Source: Myxococcales bacterium | GTDB lineage: Bacteria > Myxococcota > UBA727 > JABDBI01 | Assembly: GCA_023898405.1 (NCBI GenBank) | Contig: CP060221.1 | Span: 1-64,000 of the forward strand | Direction: 5' to 3' | DNA length: 64,000 nucleotides | Shown: positions 53,849-62,059 of the stretch, one piece after another | Numbering within the stretch: position 1 is the first letter of the stretch | How the letters are laid out: each line of letters opens with the position of its first letter | Translations under genes and position numbers: made by a program | The notes under the pieces: generated by a model | Told to the model about the DNA's origin: nothing | Databases searched by the model: none | Seen by the model: the letters and a program-made list of their open reading frames with translations, nothing else

Positions 53849-54472
53849 ATGGCTACATTTGAAGTATTTAATTTTGCTGGTGAAAAAATCAGCCAGGCAG
53901 AGCTGGAAGATAGCGTATTTGGAGCCGAAGTACGGCCGTATCTTCATAGTGAAGTTGTAAATTGGCAGCGAGCTTGCGGGCGTGCAGGTACTCAGAGCGT
54001 GCTTACTAAAGCAGAAGTTGCTGGAACGACTAAGAAGCCTTTTCCTCAGAAGGGGAGAGGTTGTGCTCGCCAAGGTTCAGGTCGTAAAAATCCGCATCAG
54101 AAAGGTGGTGGTGTTGCCTTTGCTCCTAAGCCACGAGATTACAGTTTTAGCATGCCAAAATCAAAGAAAAGAGCTGCTTTAGCTTCAGTAATTACAGCTC
54201 GTATTCAAGAAGGCAGGTTTAGATTGCTTGATGAACTTTCTTTTCCTGAACCTAAGACAAAACGCGTTTGTGAATTACTTGGTAATTTTAAGATGGACTC
54301 TTGTCTGTTGATTGATGAAGACAACAATAAGGCACGTTTGAGTTCGAGAAATCATCAAGGTGTGAAGTTTCTAAAGCAAGAAGGTATTAATGTCGCTGAT
54401 GTGCTTAGGTATCCTTACTTGATTATGACGGTAAATGCCGCCAAAAATCTTGAAAAACGTTTAGTAGGTTAG
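53849..54472 (+). CDS. rplD: 50S ribosomal protein L4
   Basis: This is a 207-residue L4 with the exit-tunnel loop (KPFPQKGRGCARQGSGRKNP, about 63-82) and C-terminal fold (LRYPYLIMTVNAAKNLEKRL). GGAGG precedes the start. In many bacteria L4 also controls this operon; no matching leader was identified here. Confidence 0.96.
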   Translation: MATFEVFNFAGEKISQAELEDSVFGAEVRPYLHSEVVNWQRACGRAGTQSVLTKAEVAGTTKKPFPQKGRGCARQGSGRKNPHQKGGGVAFAPKPRDYSFSMPKSKKRAALASVITARIQEGRFRLLDELSFPEPKTKRVCELLGNFKMDSCLLIDEDNNKARLSSRNHQGVKFLKQEGINVADVLRYPYLIMTVNAAKNLEKRLVG

Positions 54473-54476
54473 AAAC

Positions 54477-54812
54477 ATGTTTGATCAATGTAATGTTTAT
54501 GAAGTATTAAGAAGACCTATCCTCACTGAAAAATGTTCCCAGATGAGAGAAAGCCAAAATAAAATTCTCGTGGAAGTAGCGCCCTGGGCTAACAAGTATC
54601 AGATTGTTCAAGCAGCAAAAGCTCTTTTTAATGTTGAAGTTGTTGATGTGAACACTCTTAACTATAGGGGAAAGATCAAGCGAGTACGACAACAGATGGG
54701 TAAACGCAAGAATACTAAAAGAGCCTATTTAACATTAAAGAATGGTTCGGATGTTGACTTATTCGGTTTGATAGGACAAGAAGTTTCGCACCAAGAAGAA
54801 CAAAATGCTTAA
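54477..54812 (+). CDS. rplW: 50S ribosomal protein L23
   Basis: This 111-residue L23 (YEVLRRPILTEK, KALFNVEVVDVNTLNYRGK, RAYLTL) lies at the tunnel exit and docks trigger factor and SRP. It starts four bases after rplD. Confidence 0.95.
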   Translation: MFDQCNVYEVLRRPILTEKCSQMRESQNKILVEVAPWANKYQIVQAAKALFNVEVVDVNTLNYRGKIKRVRQQMGKRKNTKRAYLTLKNGSDVDLFGLIGQEVSHQEEQNA

Positions 54813-54866
54813 TTTAGCTCTTACCGATAAACCTTTATGGTCCTATGGTAGGAAAGGAAATATCTA

Positions 54867-55691
54867 GTGGCTATTATTGTATACAAGCCGACAAGTGCCG
54901 GCCGACGAAATTCTAGCATTAATAGGGATACAACTCTCAGTAAAAAGAAACCCGAAAAAAACTTAGTGAGAGGTAAAAAGGCGATCAGTGGACGAGGCTC
55001 AAATGGTCGTATTAATGTCCGCTTTCGTGGTGGTGCCCATAAACGAAAATTGAGGGAAGTTGATTTTGTTCGAAGCAAAACGGGAATTGCTGCCAAAGTA
55101 GTAGCTTTTGAGTATGATCCAAATCGCAGTGCTAATCTAGCCCTTATACAATACCTAGACGGTGTCAAAAGCTATATTTTAGCTCCTAATAATCTTAAGA
55201 TCGGAGACACTGTAGTTTCGGGTCCGGCTTCGGAAGTAAGAGTAGGCAATCACTTACCGCTAAAAAATATTCCCTTGGGTTTAGAAATTCATAATATAGA
55301 ACTCAAACCATTAAAGGGTGGGCAGCTTGTCCGTTCGGCTGGTGTGGTTGCGCAGTTGCTTGCTAAAGAGGGCGACTATGTGACTATCAGAATGCCGTCC
55401 GGTGAGATGAGATATATTCATGGAAATTGCTCCGCGACCATTGGACAGGTTGGCAATGTTGGGCATGAATTGCGTAAGATCGGGAAGGCAGGCAAGAAGC
55501 GTTGGTTAGGATTTAGGCCTCATAACAGAGGGGTCGCAATGAACCCTGTTGATCACCCCTTAGGTGGTGGTGAAGGAAAATCCTCCGGTGGTCGACATCC
55601 TGTATCGCCTTGGGGACAACCTACTAAAGGTCACCGAACCAGAAATAATAAACGTACAGCTAATATGATTATTAAGCGTCGCAAGAAATAA
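54867..55691 (+). CDS. rplB: 50S ribosomal protein L2
   Basis: This 274-residue L2 has a complete C-terminal region near the peptidyl-transferase centre (MNPVDHPLGGGEGKSSGG). The start is GTG at 54867 with AGGAAAGGA upstream. Confidence 0.96.
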   Translation: MAIIVYKPTSAGRRNSSINRDTTLSKKKPEKNLVRGKKAISGRGSNGRINVRFRGGAHKRKLREVDFVRSKTGIAAKVVAFEYDPNRSANLALIQYLDGVKSYILAPNNLKIGDTVVSGPASEVRVGNHLPLKNIPLGLEIHNIELKPLKGGQLVRSAGVVAQLLAKEGDYVTIRMPSGEMRYIHGNCSATIGQVGNVGHELRKIGKAGKKRWLGFRPHNRGVAMNPVDHPLGGGEGKSSGGRHPVSPWGQPTKGHRTRNNKRTANMIIKRRKK

Positions 55692-55709
55692 ATTTGGGAG
55701 ATCATTGTT

Positions 55710-55985
55710 ATGGCACGCTCATTGAAAAAAGGTTTTTTCGTAGATCACCATTTGTGGAAATTTGTTACTTCTGCCGATGAAAACAATAAGAAAAAAGTAT
55801 TCAAAACTTGGTCTCGTCGTTCGACAATTACGCCTGAGTTCGTAGGTGGGACTTTTGCGGTTCACAATGGTAAAAAATTTGTACCTGTTTATGTGACAGA
55901 AAATATGGTTGGGCACAAACTCGGCGAGTTTTCCCCTACGCGTTATTTTGTTGGGCATGCGGCAGATAAAAAATCTAAGAAATAG
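55710..55985 (+). CDS. rpsS: 30S ribosomal protein S19
   Basis: This 91-residue S19 has ARSLKKGFFVDHHL at the start and GHKLGEFSPTRYFVGH near the end. It contacts the A-site region of the 30S head. Confidence 0.96.
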   Translation: MARSLKKGFFVDHHLWKFVTSADENNKKKVFKTWSRRSTITPEFVGGTFAVHNGKKFVPVYVTENMVGHKLGEFSPTRYFVGHAADKKSKK

Positions 55986-56000
55986 GATTTGAAGATAATT

Positions 56001-56384
56001 ATGGCAACGTTAGAGAAAAAAAAGGCATTGGCTAGAAAAGCCGCTAGAAGAGAAGGGCCGGTTCGCGCAAGCATGAGAAACCTTCCCATGAGTGCTCGAA
56101 AAGTGCGGGTAATTGCTGATGCCATTCGAGATACCAAGCTTACTCACGCATTAGCTTTTTTATCGACACAGAAAAAGGCTTGTTGCGTCCCATTGAAGAA
56201 GCTCTTGGAAGCTGCGGCTGCAAACGCAGATAGTCGAAAGCTTGACGTGGATGAGTTGAGTATTTCACGCATCGTTGTGGATAAAGGTCCCTTGAGAAAG
56301 CGTTTTATGCCTCGTGCTCAGGGACGAGCTACAAAAATTCGTAAGCAAACGGCTCATATAGAAGTGTTCTTAGGGGCTAACTAA
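56001..56384 (+). CDS. rplV: 50S ribosomal protein L22
   Basis: The ATG at 56001 (GAAG upstream) is preferred over a TTG at 55989. The 127-residue protein keeps the L22 core (MSARKVRVIADAIR; AAANADSRKLDVDEL) and the tunnel hairpin (KRFMPRAQGRATKIRKQTAHI). The Lys/Arg-rich N-terminal tail is slightly long. Confidence 0.94.
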   Translation: MATLEKKKALARKAARREGPVRASMRNLPMSARKVRVIADAIRDTKLTHALAFLSTQKKACCVPLKKLLEAAAANADSRKLDVDELSISRIVVDKGPLRKRFMPRAQGRATKIRKQTAHIEVFLGAN

Positions 56385-56429
56385 AGCATGGAAATCTTTA
56401 TTTCGGTATTGAGAAGGTAGGTAGAATCA

Positions 56430-57089
56430 ATGGGTCAGAAGGTTAGTCCGATAGGTTTTAGGCTAGGCATTAATAAAACTTGGGATTCCAAGTGGTTTCG
56501 TTCAAAGAATTATGCACAATGGCTTAAAGAAGATTTACAAATTCGTAAATTTGTAAATAAACAGTGTAAAAGCGCTGCTATCAGTCGTGTTGAGATAGAA
56601 CGTGCCGCAGATAAATGCAAAGTAAGTATCTATTCTGCTCGTCCAGGCGTACTTATTGGGAAAAAGGGTACGGAAATTGAGGGACTAAAAAAGAATATTC
56701 AAAAGTATTCTGAGAGTGAAGTATTTCTCAATATTCACGAAGTCAGAAAACCTGAAATGGATGCGACTTTAGTCGCTCAGAAAGTTGCGCAAGAGCTTGA
56801 ACGACGTGTAGCTTTTCGTCGAGCCATGAAGAAAGTTATGGCAAGCGCTCAGAAGTTCGGTGTCTTAGGAGTGAAAGTAATGTGCTCAGGACGGCTAGGT
56901 GGGGCTGAAATGTCTCGATGCGAGTGGTATCGAGAAGGACGTGTTCCGCTTCATACTTTGCGAGCTGATATTGACTATGGTTTTGCTGAGGCAGATACCA
57001 CTTATGGAAAGATTGGATGTAGAGTTTGGCTTTTTAAAGGTGAAGTTCTCCCGACGGAATCTGTTGAGAACAAGCGCCAACCAGCCTAG
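56430..57089 (+). CDS. rpsC: 30S ribosomal protein S3
   Basis: This is a 219-residue S3 with a KH domain (RPGVLIGKKGTEIEGLKK) and C-terminal S3 domain (GVKVMCSGRLGGAEMSRCEWYREGRVPLHTLRADIDYG in the middle third). It forms part of the mRNA entry tunnel. GG-rich ribosome-binding site upstream. Confidence 0.96.
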   Translation: MGQKVSPIGFRLGINKTWDSKWFRSKNYAQWLKEDLQIRKFVNKQCKSAAISRVEIERAADKCKVSIYSARPGVLIGKKGTEIEGLKKNIQKYSESEVFLNIHEVRKPEMDATLVAQKVAQELERRVAFRRAMKKVMASAQKFGVLGVKVMCSGRLGGAEMSRCEWYREGRVPLHTLRADIDYGFAEADTTYGKIGCRVWLFKGEVLPTESVENKRQPA

Positions 57090-57119
57090 TTTTTTATAGG
57101 ATTTGATGGATAGAAAAAA

Positions 57120-57536
57120 ATGTTATCTCCTGCAAGATTGAAATATCGAAAAACACAGAAAGGACGACTGCGCGGAGCAGCAAAAGGTGGCTCGGAAATT
57201 AGCTTTGGTTCTGTTGCACTGTTAAGCACTGGTGCTGGCTGGGTGACCAATAAGCAAATAGAAGCTTGCCGTATTGCAGCTACTCGCCATGTTAAGAGAG
57301 GCGCCAAAGTATATATCCGTATATTTCCAGACAAGCCTGTTACTAAGAAGCCTGCCGAAGTTCGGATGGGTAAAGGTAAGGGAGGTGTTGAAGGCTGGGT
57401 GGCCTGTGTCAGAAGAGGAAGAATATTGTTTGAAATTGCCGGCGTGGATGATGCTTTAGCTACGCGCGCTTTAGAGCTTGCTGCGGCTAAATTACCGGTA
57501 AGTACAAAAATAATTTGTTCTTCTAATGAACTGTAG
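57120..57536 (+). CDS. rplP: 50S ribosomal protein L16
   Basis: This is a 138-residue L16 (MLSPARLKYRKTQKGRLRG; IRIFPDKPVTKKPAEVRMGKGKG). It sits near the A-site of the peptidyl-transferase centre. The start is 30 bases after rpsC. Confidence 0.96.
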   Translation: MLSPARLKYRKTQKGRLRGAAKGGSEISFGSVALLSTGAGWVTNKQIEACRIAATRHVKRGAKVYIRIFPDKPVTKKPAEVRMGKGKGGVEGWVACVRRGRILFEIAGVDDALATRALELAAAKLPVSTKIICSSNEL

Positions 57537-57554
57537 GATAGACAGGAGTTATTT

Positions 57555-57743
57555 ATGGCAAATGATATTGCAAAAATGGGAATTGTTGAGTTGAGAAATA
57601 CTGCTGTTGAACTAAAGAAGAAGCTAGCCCAGATGCGATTTGATAAGGCTACTGGTAAGTTGCTGGATTCTTCCGCGCCGTGTAAGACCAAAAGAGAATT
57701 GGCACGAGTTTTAACAAAAGAAAGCCAGCTGACGAAGAAGTAA
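57555..57743 (+). CDS. rpmC: 50S ribosomal protein L29
   Basis: This is a 62-residue L29 with two helices (VELRNTAVELKKKLAQMRFDK; KTKRELARVLT). It is located at the tunnel exit next to L23. GGAG ribosome-binding site upstream. Confidence 0.93.
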   Translation: MANDIAKMGIVELRNTAVELKKKLAQMRFDKATGKLLDSSAPCKTKRELARVLTKESQLTKK

Positions 57744-57756
57744 AAGGATCTAAAAA

Positions 57757-58026
57757 ATGAGTCAGGATAAAAAAAGAGGCATTGGTAGAACATTACGAGG
57801 TGTTGTATCAAGTGATAAAATGGACAAAACCATCACGGTCACTGTTACAAATACTGTAAGACATGCGGCTTATAAGAAATTTATGAAACGTTCAAAGAAA
57901 TACCATGCGCATGATGAAAATAATCAATGTAAATTAGGGGATGTTGTTGTGATAAAAGAATCAGCCCCCTATTCAAAGACTAAAAAATGGCGTTTAGCTA
58001 AAGTGGTCGAGACCCGTAAGCTATAG
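57757..58026 (+). CDS. rpsQ: 30S ribosomal protein S17
   Basis: This is an 89-residue OB-fold S17 (TLRGVVSSDKMDKTITVTV; YHAHDENNQCKLGDVVVI; SKTKKWRL). A primary 16S rRNA-binding protein. Confidence 0.95.
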   Translation: MSQDKKRGIGRTLRGVVSSDKMDKTITVTVTNTVRHAAYKKFMKRSKKYHAHDENNQCKLGDVVVIKESAPYSKTKKWRLAKVVETRKL

Positions 58027-58060
58027 AGTGGGTATAAAAAATTTTGTTTTGGAGTAAGTT

Positions 58061-58429
58061 ATGATTCAAACGCAGACTTGTTTGGCAGTGGCTGATAATA
58101 GCGGAGCTAAAAAGATTTGTTGTATTAAGGTATTAGGTGGATCTCATCGCCGTTATGCCTACGTTGGTGATGTTATTGTAGCAAGCGTTAAAGAGGCGTC
58201 TCCAGGTTCTAAAGTTCAAAAGGGTTCTGTCGTAAGAGCGACCATAGTACGAACCAAAAAAGAAATTGGTAGAGCAGACGGTACCTATATTCGTTTCGAT
58301 AATTCGGCTGCTGTTCTAGTAAATAAGGATAATGAGCCAATAGGTACACGTATATTCGGGGCAGTAGCTCGAGAGTTGCGCGCTAAGAATTTTATGAAAA
58401 TTGTTTCGTTAGCACCTGAAGTGCTCTAG
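58061..58429 (+). CDS. rplN: 50S ribosomal protein L14
   Basis: This is a 122-residue L14 (MIQTQTCLAVADNSGAKKI; VIVASVKEASPG; FDNSAAVLVN). It bridges the two ribosomal subunits and is the binding site of silencing factor RsfS. Confidence 0.96.
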   Translation: MIQTQTCLAVADNSGAKKICCIKVLGGSHRRYAYVGDVIVASVKEASPGSKVQKGSVVRATIVRTKKEIGRADGTYIRFDNSAAVLVNKDNEPIGTRIFGAVARELRAKNFMKIVSLAPEVL

Positions 58430-58441
58430 GTGGGTTTTAAA

Positions 58442-58762
58442 ATGAAAATTAAAACAGGTGATCTAGTAAAGGTTATAAGCGGTAAGACCAAGGGATTGAC
58501 TGCTAAGGTATTATCTGTAGATATTGCCAGTGAACGTGTGGTGCTTGAGGGTGGCCCTAAAAACTTGCGTCACTTGAAACCAGAGAAAAGCAAGAAGCAT
58601 CCTGAGGGCGGAATTATTGAGCGTCTGTCTTCTATTCATGTTTCTAATCTAATGTTGATGTCTGAAGAAGAAAATAGACCGTTTAGAACTGGGTATTTAA
58701 TTAAAGACAAACAAAAGCTTAGAGTTACTCGCGGAAAGAACACTACTGGAAAACAAGTCTAA
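58442..58762 (+). CDS. rplX: 50S ribosomal protein L24
   Basis: This is a KOW-domain protein of 106 residues (KIKTGDLVKVISGKTKGLTAKV). The ATG at 58442 with GGTGGG upstream is preferred over a GTG at 58430 directly after the rplN stop. It initiates 50S assembly. Confidence 0.94.
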   Translation: MKIKTGDLVKVISGKTKGLTAKVLSVDIASERVVLEGGPKNLRHLKPEKSKKHPEGGIIERLSSIHVSNLMLMSEEENRPFRTGYLIKDKQKLRVTRGKNTTGKQV

Positions 58763-58805
58763 GGTTTTCAGTTACTTGAAGTTATATTGTTGTTAGGAGA
58801 TAACC

Positions 58806-59357
58806 ATGTCTGGGCCCACTATGCCACGGATTAAGAATTTTTATAAAAAGGAAATAATTCCTAAACTAAAAGAAGAGCTTGGCATTGTAAATATGATGCA
58901 AGTTCCTTCCTTGGAAAAGATTGTTCTCAATATGGGTCTTGGTGAAGCAACCCAGAACCCTAAAGCCTTGGAGTCAGGGGTTGAGACTTTGCGTTCTATT
59001 TCAGGGCAGAAGCCTGTGGTGACTAAAGCGAGAAAATCTATTGCGACTTTTAAGCTAAGAGAAAATATGCCTATTGGTGTTATGGTCACTCTGCGCGGCG
59101 AAAGAATGTGGGAGTTTTTTGATCGCTTAGTAAATATTGCCCTGCCTCGCGTACGAGATTTTCGCGGTATACAGAGCAAATTCGATGGGAAAGGAAATTG
59201 TTCCATTGGTATCAAAGAGCAGATCATTTTTCCTGAAGTTGAATATGAAAAAGTAGATAAAGTCCGAGGCCTCAATATAACTATGGTTACAAGTGCGGGC
59301 GAAGACAAAGCTGGAAAAATTCTTTTGAAATACTTAGGAGTTCCGTTTAGGAATTAG
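58806..59357 (+). CDS. rplE: 50S ribosomal protein L5
   Basis: This is a 183-residue L5 (VPSLEKIVLNMGLGEA; QKPVVTKARKSIATFKLRE; FPEVEYEKVDKVRGLNITMVTSA). It binds 5S rRNA. TTAGGAGA ribosome-binding site. The next gene is rpsH only 11 bases on, so the usual rpsN (S14) is missing here. Confidence 0.96.
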   Translation: MSGPTMPRIKNFYKKEIIPKLKEELGIVNMMQVPSLEKIVLNMGLGEATQNPKALESGVETLRSISGQKPVVTKARKSIATFKLRENMPIGVMVTLRGERMWEFFDRLVNIALPRVRDFRGIQSKFDGKGNCSIGIKEQIIFPEVEYEKVDKVRGLNITMVTSAGEDKAGKILLKYLGVPFRN

Positions 59358-59368
59358 AAGGGATTGTT

Positions 59369-59764
59369 ATGGTTAATGACCCAATAGCAGATTTTTTAAC
59401 GCGTATACGCAATGGAGTTTTGGGAAGAAAACAAGAAGTCTTGACTAATTGCTCGAAAATGTCCAAGCGAATAGCTGAAATACTCGAAAACGCAGGTTAT
59501 ATAGCAGGATTTAGTGTCGAAAAACGGGGACCAGCGTCGATGATGCGCGTATCTTTGAGATATGACTCGACTGGTAAATCCGTTATTGAAGGCCTAAAGC
59601 GGGTTTCAAGACCAGGATTGAGGGCTTATTCTTCTTCAACTGATCTTCCCGTTGTTAGAAGTGGAATGGGTTTATCCATTATTTCTACTTCAAAAGGCGT
59701 TATGACAGGCGTAGAAGCTCGTAAACAAAGCGTTGGCGGCGAAGTATTGTGCTTAGTTTGGTAA
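59369..59764 (+). CDS. rpsH: 30S ribosomal protein S8
   Basis: This is a 131-residue S8 (NDPIADFLTRIRNGVL start; RVSRPGLRAYSSSTDLP; GLSIISTSKGVMTGVEAR). In E. coli S8 regulates the spc operon by binding its mRNA near L5; no such element was identified here. Confidence 0.96.
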   Translation: MVNDPIADFLTRIRNGVLGRKQEVLTNCSKMSKRIAEILENAGYIAGFSVEKRGPASMMRVSLRYDSTGKSVIEGLKRVSRPGLRAYSSSTDLPVVRSGMGLSIISTSKGVMTGVEARKQSVGGEVLCLVW

Positions 59765-59786
59765 TAAGCAGTAAGGGTTTATAGAA

Positions 59787-60329
59787 ATGTCTCGAATAGG
59801 AAAATTGCCTATCTCAATTCCTGAGAAGGTTGATGTTAAGATTGCAAGCTCCAGAGTCGAAGTAAAAGGGCCTAAGGGTACACTAGCCTTTGATATGCCA
59901 GGCAAGATTACAGCGAAAGTTGAATCCGGAAGTGTGGTAGTGCAAAGAAACGATGAGGATGGTGAGTCTAGAAGTCTTCATGGTTTGTGTCGCAGTCAGA
60001 TTGCTAATATGGTCAACGGAGTGAGCGTTGGCTTTACTAGAGACTTAGATATCAATGGTGTAGGTTACAGAGCTGAAGTGAAAGGTAAAGAGCTCCATAT
60101 GTCGTTGGGGTACTCTCATCCTGTGGTTTACCCTCTTCCTGAAGGAATAACAGCCGTGGTTGATGGTAAGCGTACAAGAATTACCTTGACAGGAATCGAT
60201 AAGCAACTCTTGGGAAATACCGCAGCGAAAGTGAGAAGTTTTCGCCCACCCGAACCATATCGTGGGAAAGGGGTTAAATACGCTGAAGAAATTATCAAGA
60301 GAAAGGAAGGAAAGTCTGCTGGTAAGTAA
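59787..60329 (+). CDS. rplF: 50S ribosomal protein L6
   Basis: This is a 180-residue L6 with two similar domains (MSRIGKLPISIPEKVDV; GVGYRAEVKGKELHMSLGYSHPV; RPPEPYRGKGVKYAEE). Located near the sarcin-ricin loop. Confidence 0.96.
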   Translation: MSRIGKLPISIPEKVDVKIASSRVEVKGPKGTLAFDMPGKITAKVESGSVVVQRNDEDGESRSLHGLCRSQIANMVNGVSVGFTRDLDINGVGYRAEVKGKELHMSLGYSHPVVYPLPEGITAVVDGKRTRITLTGIDKQLLGNTAAKVRSFRPPEPYRGKGVKYAEEIIKRKEGKSAGK

Positions 60330-60368
60330 GAAGGGGACTTTTAAAGCAATGAGGCTTTGGTAAATATT

Positions 60369-60758
60369 ATGAAGTATGATTTAAAAGCTATAGGTAAAAA
60401 AAATAAACAACATGCGCTACATTTGCGTCGTAAGGCTCGTATCAGAAAGATTATCAGTGGAACAGCTGAGAGACCTCGTCTGAGTGTGTTTAAGACAGCC
60501 AAGCACGTTTATGTTCAGGCCATCAATGATACGCAGGCCATCACCTTGGCAAGCTCGGGTTCTTTGGATGCTGGAATCAAGGAAAGAACCAAGGGATTAA
60601 AAAAGATTGATGTGGCTAGGCTAGTTGGGCAAGCTCTGGGCGAAAAATTAAAAGAAGCCAAGCTTGAACATGCGGTTTTTGATAGAAATGGTTTTCGCTA
60701 TACTGGACGGATTGCTGCCGTAGCTGATGGTATACGGAGTGCAGGGTTAACAATTTAG
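60369..60758 (+). CDS. rplR: 50S ribosomal protein L18
   Basis: This is an L18 of 129 residues from the ATG at 60369 (a TTG at 60357 is less likely). GTAERPRLSVFKTAKHVYVQ and VFDRNGFRYTGRIAAVADGIR are diagnostic. It binds 5S rRNA with L5. Confidence 0.94.
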   Translation: MKYDLKAIGKKNKQHALHLRRKARIRKIISGTAERPRLSVFKTAKHVYVQAINDTQAITLASSGSLDAGIKERTKGLKKIDVARLVGQALGEKLKEAKLEHAVFDRNGFRYTGRIAAVADGIRSAGLTI

Positions 60759-60784
60759 ATAAGGCAGCGACTCGGAGAAAGGGT

Positions 60785-61276
60785 ATGGAATTAACAAATA
60801 AAAAAAATGAAAACTCGAGCGAATTTAGTGAAAAGGTTATTAATGTAAACCGTGTGGCAAAGGTAGTGAAAGGTGGTAGACGGTTTTCATTTAGTGCTCT
60901 TGTTGTTGTTGGCGACGGAAAAGGCCAAGTAGGTGTTGGATTGGGAAAGGCTGGTGAAGTACCGGAGGCTATTAGAAAGGGTACCGAGCAAGCCAAAAAA
61001 AGCATCCGACGCGTTTCCCTTGATGGAAGCACTATTCCACATCTAGTGGTGGGGCACTATGGAGCTGGCAAGGTGCTTTTGCGTCCTGCTTCAGAGGGTA
61101 CTGGAGTAATTGCTGGTGGTATTGTCAGAGCTGTATTAGAAGCAGCAGGGATTCATGATATTTTAACTAAATCTATTGGCAGTAAGAATCCGCATAATGT
61201 TGTTCGAGCTACTTTAAAAGGTCTTGACGCTTTGCGCTCCAAAGAAGAATATTTTAGACGCATTGCCCGTGCGTAA
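60785..61276 (+). CDS. rpsE: 30S ribosomal protein S5
   Basis: This is a 163-residue S5 (VNRVAKVVKGGRRFSFSALVVVGDG; GKVLLRPASEGTGVIAGG). It influences accuracy of decoding. The N-terminal dozen residues (ELTNKKNENSSEFSE) are less basic than usual. Confidence 0.95.
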   Translation: MELTNKKNENSSEFSEKVINVNRVAKVVKGGRRFSFSALVVVGDGKGQVGVGLGKAGEVPEAIRKGTEQAKKSIRRVSLDGSTIPHLVVGHYGAGKVLLRPASEGTGVIAGGIVRAVLEAAGIHDILTKSIGSKNPHNVVRATLKGLDALRSKEEYFRRIARA

Positions 61277-61318
61277 CTGCCTTGACGATTTCTCAGGGAG
61301 AAATTGCGGAGTAATAAG

Positions 61319-61510
61319 ATGAGGAAATTAAAAATTAAGCAAATAAGAAGCACTATTGGTAGGTGCAAGAGTCAACGTTTAACCATTAAAGGACTCGGAC
61401 TTGGAAAAATAAATCGTGAAGTTATCCTGGCTGATACCTCAGCGATTAGAGGTATGGTTACAAAGGTTCAGCATTTAGTCCAAGTAAATATTGAAGATTC
61501 AAATAGTTAG
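61319..61510 (+). CDS. rpmD: 50S ribosomal protein L30
   Basis: This is a 63-residue L30 (KLKIKQIRSTIGR; TIKGLGLGKINREV). The ATG at 61319 has CGGAG upstream; an earlier TTG at 61304 is not used. Confidence 0.93.
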   Translation: MRKLKIKQIRSTIGRCKSQRLTIKGLGLGKINREVILADTSAIRGMVTKVQHLVQVNIEDSNS

Positions 61511-61521
61511 GATTATAGGTT

Positions 61522-61986
61522 ATGGAAACAAAAGAAAATTTTTTGGGTCTGCACAATCTTGTAGCTCCTATTGGAGCGAGGAAATCGCCCAAACGTTTAG
61601 GCAGAGGTGAGTCGAGTGGCCATGGAAAGACTTCTGGTCGCGGTCACAAGGGGCAAAAGGCGCGTAAAAGCGGTAATGTGAGAATTGGTTTTGAGGGTGG
61701 GCAAAATCCACTGGCCAGAAGATTACCAAAGAAAGGTTTTACATCCTGCGCAACTAAAAATGAGATTGTCAATTTGGCTCTTCTGGCGGAGCGTTTTGAG
61801 GCCAACTCGAAAATAGATCCCGTAGCTCTCATTGCAGCAGGACTCTTACGTAATGCTCAGAGCCGAGTTAAAGTTTTAGGAGTAGGGGAACCTAAAAGTG
61901 GTTTTCAACTTCATGTACATGGAATCTCGGACTCTGCCAGAAAAAAAATAGAACTTTCTGGTGGAAAGATTGAGATCCTAGCCTAA
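61522..61986 (+). CDS. rplO: 50S ribosomal protein L15
   Basis: This is a 154-residue L15 with the Gly/Arg/Lys-rich N-terminal arm (RLGRGESSGHGKTSGRGHKG) and FEGGQNPLARRLPKKGF. Starts 11 bases after rpmD. Confidence 0.96.
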   Translation: METKENFLGLHNLVAPIGARKSPKRLGRGESSGHGKTSGRGHKGQKARKSGNVRIGFEGGQNPLARRLPKKGFTSCATKNEIVNLALLAERFEANSKIDPVALIAAGLLRNAQSRVKVLGVGEPKSGFQLHVHGISDSARKKIELSGGKIEILA

Positions 61987-62059
61987 TCGTTTTAGCGTAG
62001 GATGTTGTCATACACAGCTACTTGTATGAGTAGCTTTCTCTTATGGGGGCGGAGACGTT

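Noticed and set aside
57086..57811. Minus-strand open frame of 241 codons
   Set aside because: Antisense to rplP, rpmC and rpsQ, which are certain; long antisense frames are common opposite ribosomal genes.
58841..59308. Minus-strand open frame of 155 codons
   Set aside because: Antisense shadow of rplE.
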